A stretch of 64,000 nt of DNA from Coriaria nepalensis (GCA_027186245.1 CP114492.1:9080501-9144500); one strand, 5' to 3'. Numbered from the stretch's first letter, positions 23,801 through 35,017 are shown. The notes: generated by a model from the sequence alone, not told the origin. Numbers and translations are program-made.

Positions 23801-26419
23801 AGTAACAAGTAAATGTGCTACAGGATTGTCAAACATGCAATCAATGTCCAAAATTTGTAGGAAAATATTAAAACAGAAGCCAGATTGAAATGGAAGAATG
23901 CTATGATATTGTACTGAGGTATGTGACATCACACCAAATTCTGACAACAGATGGATGCTTATACCTCCTCAACTTGAACTGTGAAAGCTCGGAAGCATAT
24001 ATATCAAGTTCTGATGGCTCTGCAACCCTCTCATGATGCGCTGTCCATATACGTACTACTCCATCTGAACATGCTGTGACAATATCTCCATTGTCCAAGA
24101 ATTTTACATCCCAAACACATCCCGGATGCTCTATACTCTGCACACAAACTCCATCTAAGGAATGAAATAAGCAAATTAGAGACATGCTAGTCCAGTTGTA
24201 GCACATTATGAGGCAAAGTGCCAAGAACCAAACTAGAACACTTGTTGTAACCAAATCAGACCGAGAGTCTAGTATTCTATGGTTATAAACAGCCAGTGAG
24301 ATCAATTTTTTAAAAAAGATGGGATAACTTCGGACTTCCAACCACAGCCTCTTTATTTAGGGAGACTTGAATTTTAACATAGCACACCGGTATTAGGTCC
24401 TAGAAAACAAAGCTGAAACTTACCTAAATACGATCAAAGCACTGAAAGAAAGAGGTAATAAGCTCTGAAGCATACCCTTTGCTAGGAAAAGCACAAAAGC
24501 CAAATTAACAACCTTTCCATATCTTTGCTGAGCAATCTTCACTCCTGCTGACCAGACGCATGTGAATCAACTGAGTAGACAATGGAAGTATGTCCGACGA
24601 TCTCCATTAATGTTTGACCACTTAGAGTCCATAGCTTTATAGAACTGTAACAGCAAAAATAATCAAAACAATTGTCAAGGTGCACATAGCCAGCTTTTAG
24701 AGGGAAAACTATACTTTACACAACATAGTACAGGAAGTACAAAAGAAAGTCCTTGTAGGCTCATCAATGTCCCAAATTGAATTTTTTTAGCTACCCATTT
24801 ATATGCAATACCAGCAATGGAAAGAAATATAGAAACATAAAAATAAATCATATGAGAAATTATGAAGAAAAAAAAAATGAGTAAAAGAGAGATGCCATGC
24901 ACTATAATTAAGAGCCAAAAATATCAAGGCAACCTGATGATGATTTTCAAGTGAGGTCACTTATAGACCTGTGCTTACTTATTAATCATGTTGAATTCAG
25001 TTTACTGGTAGTCTGGCGCGTTTAATGTTAGGTTTTGAATGTTCACTCTTGATATAAGCCCACTAATTTGGGCCATACCACTGACAAGGCATGACCCTCA
25101 TGAGGTAGCTCAACAGTAAATAATCTACAGAAAACAATGTAAGCATTATATATTTACCCATCGTGGGAGGCAGATAGAATTCCCAAATCAGACATCAAGG
25201 CCAAGCTTCTAACTGTATCTGCAAAATGCACAAATTGAATAATAATAATTATTATTTTTTATTCGATTGGTTTTTGAAACATCAGAAAATGTCAATAGAC
25301 TAACTTAAGGGTGTGAAAAGGGAAAGGGAGAGATATGCTAGTTTCACCAAAAAAACAAAAAAAAAAAAAACACACACACACAGTCGCTGCAACTGTAATC
25401 AATGGAAAACAAGGAATAGAGAGACAAAGACTACGAGTGAAAACCTGTATGCCCAGAAAAGGTTTGTATACATGTTTTTCCTCTCCAAAGCTTCAATGTT
25501 GTGTCACTAGAACCTGAGTATTATAGAATATAGACCAGAATTCACAGTGACGGAAAATACATAATTATATAGGACTTTGAGACATAAAGAAAGGAAGAAG
25601 AAAAGTTTAGCAAATTGTCCTTTACAATCTACAAACAATCGTCCTCATAGTCATACCTGATACCAGCTCTCCTGAAGACAGCCTTATAACAGATTGGACT
25701 GGTGCATTATGAGACTCCCAGGACTCTACCAGTTGACCATTCCTCCAACGCCTTAAAGTACTGCATCAAGGAAGCTGTTAGAAGTATTCTTCAATTAAAT
25801 CATTTAAATCCGCAGCTTCGAAGATATAGAAAGAAAACTCACCCATCCATGGAGGATGACACAATATCCCCATTATCCAATGCAATTCCAGTGACTTGCA
25901 GCTTATGGCCCTTTAATGTCTGCACCCTCTCCCCCGTACTCAAGTCCCAGACTAACACAAGCGTGTCCATTCCACCTGACACGATCCTGCCTTGTGTGTA
26001 TCCTTCATTAGGAGAAATCCAAGCCAATGGACCTACGAAACTCGTATGCCCTAACAGAATTTTAGACGCCACAAATTTGCGCTTGTCTAAAGAATCCAAT
26101 GACCAGAACCTCACAGTTCTATCTCTCGACGAAGTAGCTACACCTCCATTTCCACATATACAAATTCCACGAACCTGTCAAAATAGATTAGTCAAGAACA
26201 TCTCCTGAATCTCTCTTCCTAGAAACCTAAAATCCTATCTTAATACAAAAATTTAACTAATCAGCTGTTGTTTGATTTGCGACGATCAAACATACAAAAT
26301 GAAGGAGAAAATCAAATTCAGTAGAGAATCAGCAAGAGAAAGATATAAGTAGATCTTACGTCGTCTTCGTGTCCGTGGAGCTCGCATCGCAGCTGATATT
26401 CAGTGAAACCAGTCGCCAT
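14808..26419 (-). CDS. PLAA: DOA1/UFD3-PLAA homologue (WD40-PFU-PUL), frameshifted
   Basis: Twenty-two exons run from ATG 26419 (MATGFTEYQLRCELHGHEDD) to TAG 14808: 26419-26360, 26174-25843, 25760-25657, 25513-25445, 25218-25158, 24644-24513, 24154-23965, 23765-23704, 23306-23218, 23030-22958, 22862-22803, 22672-22526, 22413-22375, 22241-22204, 21975-21889, 21746-21581, 16299-16222, 15968-15832, 15608-15532, 15338-15269, 15090-15025, 14943-14808. The order is WD40 propeller (exons 1-7; LVWDLSTGERVQTLKGH, SIKLWTLSGQ), PFU ubiquitin-binding domain (exons 9-12; AYSWNLKEYIWDKIGEVVDG) and the C-terminal PUL domain that binds CDC48/p97 (FDAMLKKITEFNNALLSD onward). The family acts in ubiquitin and CDC48-dependent turnover. 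Exon 6 has lost 3n+2 bases after SVDSHASG, giving a TGA at 24541-24539 near residue 243. Exon 22 is shifted near its end (TGA at 14850). Intron 16 is stretched to 5.3 kb by a Copia element. All other exon phases agree, so the damage is recent or is sequence error. Confidence 0.85.
16514..16743 (-). repeat. 3' LTR of the Copia element
   Basis: This is the partner of the repeat at 21325-21554, with 228 of 230 positions identical by eye. It is preceded, in element orientation, by the polypurine tract ttgagggggag. Confidence 0.95.
16751..21277 (-). pseudogene. Copia gag-pol with three nonsense codons
   Basis: One reading frame runs from MTKYGMST (21277) to 16751, interrupted only by stops at 20663-20665, 19406-19408 and 18536-18538; all four segments are in the same frame. 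Gag comes first (NYVQWSHSVMMYI), then a CCHC knuckle (CEHCRKPGHVKGTCW). The aspartic protease follows ([10 protein letters not shown]), then the integrase with HSDVWGP, FRTDNAKEYF and [15 protein letters not shown]. The reverse transcriptase carries QLDVKNAFLNGDL and the YVDD box, and RNase H carries SDADWAGS and SSAEAEFRAMA. Because the LTRs are nearly identical while the frame holds three stops, this copy was probably already defective and was moved by proteins supplied in trans. It is described here only as a broken mobile-element gene. Confidence 0.92.
21325..21554 (-). repeat. 5' LTR of the Copia element
   Basis: This is the 230-bp terminal repeat upstream of the gag-pol in the element's own orientation. 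It differs from its partner at 16514-16743 at two positions only: g versus a at the fourth base from the gag-proximal end, and one a/g change in the gagga run. The RNA start and polyadenylation signals of the element should lie here. Confidence 0.95.
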
Positions 26420-27559
26420 GCAAGGCTGTGCGAGAGAGAGAGAGACGAGAAGAAGAGGGTTTTAGATAGGAAGCAGAAGAAAGATTCTTGGAGTAGCGAG
26501 GCAAAATGATTTTCTGTGTTTGTCATATATATGCTTCTCCCCTACAACATCTGTCCCCTAAAATTAACCAATATCACATTCTAACCCCTCCAACTGAAAA
26601 AATGATCAATATCGCACCATTTGATTAAATATCACTAAAAAAAATCGTAATTTATAATTGTTATATTTATTATTATTTGATAATATAATATTAATACGCT
26701 CGTAATCCTTTTTATCTTTTATCCGATCGGCTTAATTCTCGATATTAATAATACAAATTTAACTTACTAAGTCCTAAATATATGGGTTAGGATAATCTTT
26801 GTTTTTTTTTTTTTAAATAATTTTTATTTATATTTATTACGTCTAAATTTTTAGATAATTATAAATATAAAAATATTTTTATATGAACGTAAATTCATTC
26901 TTAAATGGATAATGATAATAATAATGTAAGCTGCTCCCTATTCTCTCTCTTTTAGTGTCCGTTTGGTTTCCGAGAAAAATGTTGATATGTTAGATCTTAG
27001 TTTTTCTTTTTCAGTCATATATGGATGCAGGTGATCGTACCTATGATCTGAATATCTGAGCATTTAGTGTCGAGCTAGCTTTGCTTTGCATTCGGCTATT
27101 CTTCTTCCCCTGTTTTCTCGGCAACGAAACACGATTTTTCATCACTTTTTTACATTTTTCTCTTAATACTTTACTAAAAGTATTAAATTTACTGTTCAGA
27201 TTGGAAAATCTTATCTAGATTCTCAAAATCTTATTCAGACTCATGGATTTAGTATGTGCCAGCTTTGCGAAGTTTCAAATTACAAGCTTGACTGTGAGGT
27301 AAATGCATTTTCTTAGGTCTCGATCTTTCCCAGCTTTCTGAGGCGCAACTACAGTGGAAAACTTGTTCCTGCATTTCTTCTATCCTGATGCAGCTGATGA
27401 GCTGATCGATGATACGCCTACTTGCTTACTGAGGTCATCACTGTATTTTAATCACAAGTAATGAACCTTAATATCGTTCTGTTTATATAGCTGGAAACTG
27501 GGCTGGAAATCATTCGGTTAAGCTACCTTCTGCTCTAGACTCTTATCGATTTGAGGGAT
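26420..27559. other. Divergent promoter region, DOA1 and LPAT
   Basis: About 1.1 kb separates two head-to-head starts. It is AT-rich between about 26630 and 26930. The LPAT 5' leader probably lies in the second half, where base composition becomes more gene-like, and may contain an intron. No specific element was recognised. Confidence 0.4.
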
Positions 27560-29259
27560 ATGGATTTCTGCAAGGCTATAAACTCAAAGGATGCCAAAAC
27601 GCAATCTGCTTTAACTCCGCTAAGGGCGTTTAGGGGCCTATTGTGCTTGCTGGTGCTTATTTCAACTGCGTTTATGATGTTAGTTTATTTTGGATTTTTG
27701 AGTGCTGTAGTGTTGCGTTTTTTCAGCATACATTACAGCAGAATGGCAACTTCTTTCTTCTTTGGTTCATGGCTATCTTTGTGGCCCTTTCTCTTTGAAA
27801 AGATAAACAAGACTAAGGTTATCTTCTCTGGAGAAACTGTTCCTGAGAAGGAACGTGTTTTGCTTATTGCAAACCATAGAACCGAGGTTGATTGGATGTA
27901 CTTGTGGAACCTTGCACTGCGAAAGGGACGGCTGGGATACATTAAGTACGTTCTCAAGAGCAGTTTGATGAAATTGCCGGTGTTTGGTTGGGGATTTCAC
28001 ATTGTGGAGTTCATCTCAGTGGAGAGAAAGTGGGAAGTTGATGAATCTACAATGCGTCAAATGCTTTCGACTTTTACCAATCCTCAAGATCCCCTTTGGC
28101 TTGCTCTTTTTCCGGAAGGCACAGATTTTACGTAATTTCTTGTATTTTTATTTCCCCTTCATCTTTCTATAACATGAACTGCTAATTCTATTGGCATGCT
28201 GTCTCTATGATTGTGCTCGGTAATAGAATACAATGTGCCTGTGTGGAAGTCTTACTTTCTGTGTGTAATTTCTCATGTATTGAGTCTGATGAGTATTTGG
28301 TTCTCATGGCATTCTATGCAGAGAGCAGAAATGCATTAGAAGTCAGAAGTATGCTGCTGAACGAGGCTTGCCTGTCCTGAAAAATGTGCTACTTCCCAAA
28401 ACAAAGGGGTTTTATGCCTGCCTAAACTATTTGAGGGAATCCTTGGATGCAGGTAGGCTTTATTCCCTGGGTTATCTGGAGAAGTACCCGAACATTACTC
28501 TGCTTTCTTGCCTTCTCAAGTTTCATGATAAAAATTGAGGTTTTTTAAAGTAATAGTTTATTTCTTCAGAACCCAAACTAGACCTCACAACGCATGCCTT
28601 GACTAATTAATCAATCATCTAACTGTGTCATCTCTAATTTTTTTCCCTCCCCTCCCCCCTCCCCCTCTTTCTCTCTGGAATCCATAACGCAATGTCATAT
28701 GGGAGGCTAGAGCTCTTACAATTTCTGTTTACAATCCGTTGAATCTTTAAATATAATAAATTTTTATTCATCCACTTAACATAATTATTGAGGTTGTATG
28801 TCATCCTATTTCAATGCAGTTTATGATGTGACCATTGGCTACAAGAACCGCTGCCCTTCTTTGTTGGACAATGTGTTTGGGTTGGAGCCTTCTGAAGTTC
28901 ATATTCACATTCGACGGATCCCCCTCAATCATATCCCGAGTTCAGAAACAGAAATTTCTACATGGTTGATGGACACATTCTGTCTTAAGGATCAGTTGCT
29001 TAGTGATTTTCATTCTCAAGGCCATTTCCCACATGAAGGAACTGAGTCAGACCTCTCTACCATGAAATGCCTTGGCTATGTTACTTTAGTCACTGTCTTG
29101 ACAAGTATCACATCTTACTTGACCCTTTTCTCATCCATTTGGTTCAAAATCTATGTGTTTTCAGCCTGTGCCTTTCTGGCTCCTGCAACCCGCTTCAATA
29201 TTCGACCATTGCCAATTTTCAGGTACACAAAATCTTTGTTTAATTGTTGTAAATCCTAG
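27560..29259 (+). CDS. LPAT4: 1-acyl-sn-glycerol-3-phosphate acyltransferase 4/5-like
   Basis: Three coding exons (27560-28131, 28322-28452, 28820-29259) give 380 residues, close to plant LPAT4/LPAT5. The enzyme acylates lysophosphatidic acid to phosphatidic acid in the ER membrane for glycerolipid synthesis. Catalytic motif I is [10 protein letters not shown] (H-X4-D, about residues 110-119). The substrate-binding FPEGT appears in [11 protein letters not shown] at the end of exon 1. There is an N-terminal hydrophobic pair of segments ([20 protein letters not shown] and the stretch after FFSIH), and a C-terminal pair around 29060-29190 ([28 protein letters not shown]). The ATG at 27560 (MDFCKAINS) is the only one that fits. 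I read through the possible donor at 29223 because the read-through protein has the expected length. The gene is convergent with the UPF0496 gene. Confidence 0.92.
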
Positions 29260-29708
29260 TATTGCACCAGTACTGTCTATAGGTTCCAGATTGTTATAGT
29301 CTTGTTGCTGTACTATTGAGTGGGGTTTGAGCCTATAAAGTATAAACCATAAACTTCCCCTTGTGATCTTCTTAAAGGGCCAGTGAATATGCAAGTTATT
29401 GTAAAACATGAGCTTTTAAAATCCCTCCGCTGTGTGAGAGGTTTTCCTCTCAACTTAGCAGCTTGGTGTTCTAATAAGATTTTGAAACATAATTTAAAAG
29501 AGGCAAGGATCGGAATAATTACATGTTTGAACGCGGGAATGGATTTGGTATATGGGCGTAGATACTATGATAGAAGAATGGTAGGAGTCACTATTCTATC
29601 TATCACTGGCTACACTAAATGTTTCCTAGAGAAAAAAAAAAAACAAGTTAAGACAACTTTTCATGTGCAACATGGATTTACAATTTCAGTCTACAGGATT
29701 ATACTTTT

Positions 29709-30842
29709 TTATTCGTTGGTATGTTTTATAATCCTCTGTACAACCACGGTTCTAGCCCTCCTTATATCACGGCTGCATATGTCAGCTTGAAGCCCTAAAT
29801 CCTCAACATTCTTCATAAACCCACCCAATCTCTTTTTAATCTCCTCCATTCCAATCATCACAGCTTCTTTATTTATAGTGATATCCGTGCTCTTCAAGAG
29901 TGCTTCGATTTCGATTTCCAGTCTGTCGATAAGTACCCGAAGATGATCCAAATCCATAATTGCAATACAAGCACCTGCCCTCATTGAGGTTATCACTTCC
30001 TTCTGACCTTTCAAAGCATCTTCATAATTCTTCCAAAATGAGTTGACCCATCTCCCGATTGACCCCATGGGAATGGCTGTGGCTGCCGCCAGAGCTGCAG
30101 CCACAGGCGGGGCCGCCATGGTTGCCGCCACAACAGTGCAAATCAACACGGAAGCAAAAGTTGCTACAAATATCACACTAGACACCTTCCTCCAAGCATT
30201 TATACCCTTGAGCTTCTTGTCAAGCTTGTTTTTCCGAAGCTGCAATTTCTTGAGCATTGACCTTTGGTGCTTATAAACTGAATGAAATATCTGAAAGAAC
30301 TCTTCAGTAAAAGGGTCCCCTGCTGCCTTGAAATTCTTCAACTCTTGCAATGTTCTGTAATAACAATTCCCACCCTCATTCTTCTCCTCCTCAAACTGTT
30401 GAAGTGCCATTAGAATAAGCAACTGGCTATCCCTAGCTCGTTTCAGGGACTTCTCTAATGCAGCACAAAAATCCAAAGTCTGTAAGCTATTTTCGAAGTA
30501 CTCTTCGACGAGCTCGAACAGCTCTTGGGTTTTCCATATATCTTTCTTGCACTCTAAGATAACTTTGACAACTTCCTGATTCATTTCAAACAAACATTCA
30601 GTTACATCTTTCAAAGAATCCAATGATAGGGCTCGGACTTCTACCCCGGCTGCAAGATTGTTGATTACTCGATTGGTTCGAGCTTGAAGGGTCGAATCAA
30701 ACGACTGGAGATCAGAATCGAGCTTACAGGCAGCTTCGAATGAACTTAAATCTTTCGTGTACTGTAAACTTGTATGAAGAGTGATTGAAGAAGAAGAAAA
30801 TAAAGAAGACTCATGGGTCGTTTTGCTCATATGCCCTCCCAT
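29709..30842 (-). CDS. UPF0496 (DUF677) membrane protein
   Basis: A single-exon gene of 377 residues. The N terminus ([13 protein letters not shown]) is followed by long amphipathic helices with [17 protein letters not shown] and [19 protein letters not shown], hallmarks of the plant UPF0496/DUF677 family. A hydrophobic hairpin follows at about residues 218-262 ([20 protein letters not shown], then an alanine-rich stretch up to [11 protein letters not shown]), and then a second coiled region with [20 protein letters not shown]. The family is plant-specific. Most members have no assigned biochemical role; some AT14A-like relatives have been linked to cell wall and plasma membrane contacts. Its 3' end lies about 450 bp from the LPAT stop codon, so the two 3' UTRs may come close or overlap. 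Confidence 0.88.
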   Translation of the reverse strand: MGGHMSKTTHESSLFSSSSITLHTSLQYTKDLSSFEAACKLDSDLQSFDSTLQARTNRVINNLAAGVEVRALSLDSLKDVTECLFEMNQEVVKVILECKKDIWKTQELFELVEEYFENSLQTLDFCAALEKSLKRARDSQLLILMALQQFEEEKNEGGNCYYRTLQELKNFKAAGDPFTEEFFQIFHSVYKHQRSMLKKLQLRKNKLDKKLKGINAWRKVSSVIFVATFASVLICTVVAATMAAPPVAAALAAATAIPMGSIGRWVNSFWKNYEDALKGQKEVITSMRAGACIAIMDLDHLRVLIDRLEIEIEALLKSTDITINKEAVMIGMEEIKKRLGGFMKNVEDLGLQADICSRDIRRARTVVVQRIIKHTNE

Positions 30843-32178
30843 AGTTTCTTCAACTGATATATGAAGGAAGTTAGCCTACTTCATAACTTATATATATATG
30901 GACAAAAACTCATGAAGCTTATCCACAACATATGTTTAAGGCTCAATTAATGAGTAGTATAGAATGGATGAATGAATGAATGAATGAAATCCAGGAGAAG
31001 TGATGTATTGTGAGAAGCAAGGTTAGGGATGAAACTTGAGGTGAAAGAAGAATTGAAACCATTGATCATCATAACATGTGGTTGAATTTTATTTTTTTTC
31101 CAATATGAGAGATATGAGAATAGCTTGCACGCATGAGGATTGAGGGGGAAGAAACTGAGTAATTAATTGGACTTGGAAGAAACGGGGAAGCAACCTTTTC
31201 AGCTGGAGAACTTCTTCTCTTTTTTTTCATTATAGATCTTTCTCTGTATCAGCTTATCAAAGCTTGGTAATAGTAATAACTGAGAAGATAACAAGGTTTA
31301 ACTTGTTACGTGTTACACAAGAAACATTGTTCTTCAGGCAAAAAGAAGCATTGTTCCTAAAACGAGGGAATTAAAAAGGATGTTTCAGAATTTCAAGTTT
31401 AATTGATTCTAACTATGTCAAAATAGACTCAAACTAGCTATTAGGTAGTTTCCTAATTATTATAGATTCATTAGGTGATACGAATTAAGCTTGTTAAATT
31501 GCCCAAAAAAAAAAAAATTTAAGCTTGTTACTTACAAAATAGGCATAAAATCACTCAATTTTATATAAATTAAAGAATAATATCGAGAACTCAAAATTTA
31601 GAAATAATATGAAACTCAAACATTGAGGGTACCAGTTCGAACGATTACGTTAGTTCGGTCGAAGCAATAGAACAATATTGTCCAATTACCGATTACGGAA
31701 AATATAGGAAATTTTTTCTGTGGTGTTTTTTATTGCCACGTGTCTTTATTCAAATAAATAAGATTGATTATTACAAGGCTCAGAGTGTGCCACATGTCAC
31801 ACCTACTGGTTTAGCAGCTCAGAGTATTAATCATTTCCACGTCACAATCTCTTTTCCTCACGTGCCTAAAATGGGGTGCCAGTTTGGTTTCTCTCTAACC
31901 TCTTAATTAATTTGATTAAGAATTTCAAATGCGACATACTAAAAAGCTATTTTCATTACAACCGATCCGTGACATCCATTTAGCCCAGAATACAACGCAA
32001 TACGCCAAATCCCTATCACGAGTCATCTTTAAATCACAACTACTTCCTTATTATTTATTTAACTGAAGACAAATTGAATGGGTCTTACCCTCCTTCTATA
32101 TAAGCAACCTCACCCCATCTCTTTCTTCTCACCACTGTAGCCCACGAATACTCCAAACAAAGTACTTAAGGAATTAAT
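30843..32178. other. Intergenic; head-to-head promoter interval
   Basis: About 1.3 kb with no coding signal. A (GAAT)n run lies near 30966-30988, and a poly-A run near 31505. The right-hand third holds G-box motifs that belong to the promoter of the lipid-transfer gene remnant, annotated separately. Confidence 0.5.
31735..32110 (+). promoter_or_regulatory. ABRE/G-box and TATA promoter of DIR1-like locus
   Basis: Two CACGTG cores occur, gccacgtgtc at 31735-31744 and ctcacgtgcc at 31857-31866, with a related tccacgtcac at about 31837. A good TATA box, tctatataagc, is at 32096-32105, about 75 bp before the ATG at 32179. ACGT-core G-boxes are typical of ABA or bZIP-controlled promoters. The factor binding here is inferred. 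Confidence 0.5.
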
Positions 32179-32462
32179 ATGGAGGCATACAAAAAGCTTG
32201 TGGTTGTAGCGGTGATGTCAATGGCGGCGGCTACCGCCATTGGATCATCAGAAGCTGCCAGTTCAGAGCATGTCAGCCCTCCGTGAGTGGTTCATCCCCT
32301 CTTCCACCCTCGACCGCCTGTTGCTCCGTGCTCTCCGATGCCGATATCCAATGCTTTTGCTTTTTCAAAAACTCTAGGATCTTGACTTACTATGGTGTGG
32401 ATCCTAACCTTGCTATGCAGCTCCCTGCCAAATGCCAAATTGATGAAGCTGTCCACTGTTAA
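32179..32462 (+). pseudogene. DIR1-like lipid-transfer protein, frameshifted
   Basis: The first frame gives a signal peptide (MEAYKKLVVVAVMSMAAATA) and then stops at TGA about 35 codons in. A second frame takes over near 32256 and reads CQPSVSG, ACCSVLSDADIQCFCFFKNS, GVDPNLAMQLPAKC and ends in CQIDEAVHC followed by TAA at 32460-32462. The CC, CXC and final two cysteines are the pattern of the DIR1-type nsLTPs, secreted eight-cysteine lipid carriers. The region around the first cysteine (expected LC, then AC, before QPSV) is shortened, and the frame changes there, so the gene cannot make a full protein as read. The promoter looks normal. It may be a young pseudogene or contain a sequence error. 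Confidence 0.75.
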
Positions 32463-32878
32463 GAAAACACCCTTTTGTTTGTGTTTTTTTTTTTTTTGCC
32501 ATAATAATGAAGGTTGCATTGGTACGGACGTACGTACTTGCATGTATTAATGTGAGTGTTATCTTACTTAGTGTTTGATTTGATTGGAGTACAACTTGTA
32601 TATCTAATTTATATATGTTTTATTAATGTTTTTATCTTCCTTCAACTATGTATTTTGAACAGAAAGGTTAAAAGAGGAGCGTTACATCCTCTTTTCTAAT
32701 CGAAGAAGACAATTCACTAATCTTTGATTATTATTAAATATATATATATATATATATATTGTCTCATTTCAATGACGTAGACAAGCTGTGTAACCAGTAA
32801 TAAATCATTTCTCCTATAGTTTGATTAAAATGTACTCAGAATTAACAATTTGTAGATTAACCTCTCATTTCCATCCAT
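32463..32878. other. Intergenic 3' flanks
   Basis: About 400 bp between two convergent loci. It contains a poly-T run near 32485 and a (TA)n microsatellite at about 32740-32759. No gene was recognised. Confidence 0.5.
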
Positions 32879-33826
32879 CTACATTTGCACCGTACATTGT
32901 TTTGTAATAGAGATGATCCCAATCCCTTGCGCTAAGGTTTTTCCATACTCAATTGTCTTTTCCTTAAGGAAATCACTCAAAATCTCCAAACTTGGTTGAA
33001 AGACTAAGTTAACCCATGCATCACCATAATCATCTCCCTTCCCTCTTTTGTCAAAAACTGCCGTAGCATCGATCCGGTGAAGTTTCCATCCAAACTCATC
33101 CCTAAGCCGGCGAATCTTCTTGAGTTGACGGCGAGCCAAAGCGCAAGTATTATCTTTAATCTCTTGAATAGCAATCTTAAGCAACTCTCCATTGTTACCT
33201 TCTTTATGCATTTCGGCCCGAAGAAACATATCCAGTTCGGGAGCCCCAATAGCCATTCGGATACCTCGACTATAATCAGCCCCAATAACATACTCCCTTC
33301 GAGCCTCTTCAACCATCCCTTCTTCCACCATTTGGTCGACACGGTCCAACAAGTACTTGTTCAAAATGGGCAAGGACACATCTAGCCAAATGAAACAACA
33401 TTCATATTGGGACAAGAATTTGTTGTCCGAATCTTGCACTAGTCCTTGAATGTATGTGTTGGATCCACCGACGATGATTGGAAGCTGTCCACGGTTGATG
33501 ATTTCGGTTAGGGTAAGGTGTACATGGCGGCAAAAATCATCGACGGTGTAATCTGCATCCGAGTCAACAATGCTTAGCAAGTGGTGGGGCACTCCCCGTT
33601 GGTCCCTTCCAGGCATTTTGTTGGTGACGATATCTAGGCCTTTGAAGATTTGAACCTTGTCCGAGTTGATTATTTCCGAGGGGAAATGGGTGGCAATGTC
33701 GATAGCAAGTTTGGATTTTCCGGTTCCGGTTGAACCCATAATGAAGAGGACTTTGTTCTTGATCTTATGGTCTTGAACAAAAGCAGCACCATTCGAAGAT
33801 TTCATTGTGTTTTGCTTCAAGTTCAA
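32879..33826 (-). CDS. IPT: Adenylate isopentenyltransferase (cytokinin biosynthesis)
   Basis: An intronless gene of 315 residues, as is usual for plant ATP/ADP IPT genes. The enzyme transfers the dimethylallyl group of DMAPP to ATP/ADP, the first step of cytokinin synthesis. The P-loop is GSTGTGKS (about residues 31-38), followed by IINSDKVQIFKGLDIVTNK with the conserved S-D-Q pattern. VPHHLL, ADYTVDDFC and PIIVGGSNTYI are also present, and GIRMAIGAPELDMFLR is the conserved tRNA-IPT/IPT helix. A serine replaces the more common alanine in the P-loop (GATGTGKS). The N terminus before the P-loop is short and does not look like a strong transit peptide, so location is uncertain. The start used is MNLKQNTMKSSN; a second ATG at residue 8 is possible. 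It is closest in style to the IPT3/IPT5 group. Confidence 0.92.
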   Translation of the reverse strand: MNLKQNTMKSSNGAAFVQDHKIKNKVLFIMGSTGTGKSKLAIDIATHFPSEIINSDKVQIFKGLDIVTNKMPGRDQRGVPHHLLSIVDSDADYTVDDFCRHVHLTLTEIINRGQLPIIVGGSNTYIQGLVQDSDNKFLSQYECCFIWLDVSLPILNKYLLDRVDQMVEEGMVEEARREYVIGADYSRGIRMAIGAPELDMFLRAEMHKEGNNGELLKIAIQEIKDNTCALARRQLKKIRRLRDEFGWKLHRIDATAVFDKRGKGDDYGDAWVNLVFQPSLEILSDFLKEKTIEYGKTLAQGIGIISITKQCTVQM

Positions 33827-34709
33827 TTTAAACTATCAACATTTTAAGGAAAAAAAAAAAAACGGGGGGTAAAAAAAAAGGCAATTTATGCAAGAGTAAG
33901 GCTCAAAAATGGTACACGAGAAGGAATAATCATAGCATCATTTGACATAAAATTCAAAAGAAAATGAAAAAAACCATAAGAACAAAAATACATGCATGTT
34001 GTATAAAAAGCAAAACCCATCATACACTAACTATAAAGATATTGAATGTTTAACTAGTGGGAGAGAATGATTTACCTGAGCAGCCCCACGAAAACGATCA
34101 AGAACGTTATTGATCTAAAGTCTTAATCCTTGAATCCACAACACTGATTAAGTGATTTCAGACAATCTGGAAAACACGTGCAATTTATAAGTGTGAGTGA
34201 AAAAACTTACCAAAGGAAGAGGGAATCCTTCGATTTACATTTAATTTTATTTCCTTAAAAGGAGGAAAATATTTCCTAATAATTAAAATATTTATTATTT
34301 TATAACTATATATTCCTAGAATAATTTAAAAAGAAAAAGGTAAGTTAATTAAAACAGATATATATGCATTTATTTAGATATTATTTTGAAAAGAAAAAAA
34401 AAAAACTATTTATGCGTGTTTATTAAATAATAAAATTTATATAATTTCAATTTAATGATAAAATTAAATATTATTTTATTTATTTATTTTAATATAATTA
34501 AATTTATTAAATTTATCGGATTAAGATGGACTAATCTATATTTAGCTTAGCAATCACGGTCCATTTTGCCAACCGACTCAATTATTTTTTAATCTTAATC
34601 AAAAGTTATTAACCATAAGTTTATTATTGCATGATTTTATGGTGGTCGTGTATATGTTCTAGCCCCTCTAATATGTATCTATAAATATATATGTATATAT
34701 ATATTTTTC

Positions 34710-34780
34710 CGTTACACGTGTTTTGCTGCTTATTTTGGCCCCACTACCATGTTACTCCATTTCCTTACACGTGTCTGTCC
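34710..34780 (+). promoter_or_regulatory. Paired G-box in the RCE1 promoter
   Basis: Two identical ttacacgtgt sequences (CACGTG cores near 34716 and 34768) lie about 52 bp apart, roughly 100-150 bp above the likely transcript start. This is a common arrangement for bZIP or bHLH binding. The link to RCE1 is by position only. Confidence 0.4.
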
Positions 34781-34985
34781 TGTAATCCGTCCAACGGATA
34801 AGATATCATTGTAGCTACAAAAAGTCTAAGAGTCTTAAACTCAAAGCAGCCCATATCTGTAACGCTACTGACCATTCTACCCCCGCTCAGGTGCCGTGGA
34901 GCTTTTCCATTGGCGTCTCATACCGAGACGACGATAAGTGCATAATTGACGTGGACAGAAAGAGATAGAAAAGAAAAGAAGAGAC

Positions 34986-34986
34986 G

Positions 34987-35014
<28 letters not shown>
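34986..35014 (+). repeat. CT dinucleotide microsatellite
   Basis: About 14 uninterrupted CT units in the probable 5' leader of RCE1. CT-rich leaders are common near plant transcription start sites. Confidence 0.85.
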
Positions 35015-35017
<3 letters not shown>

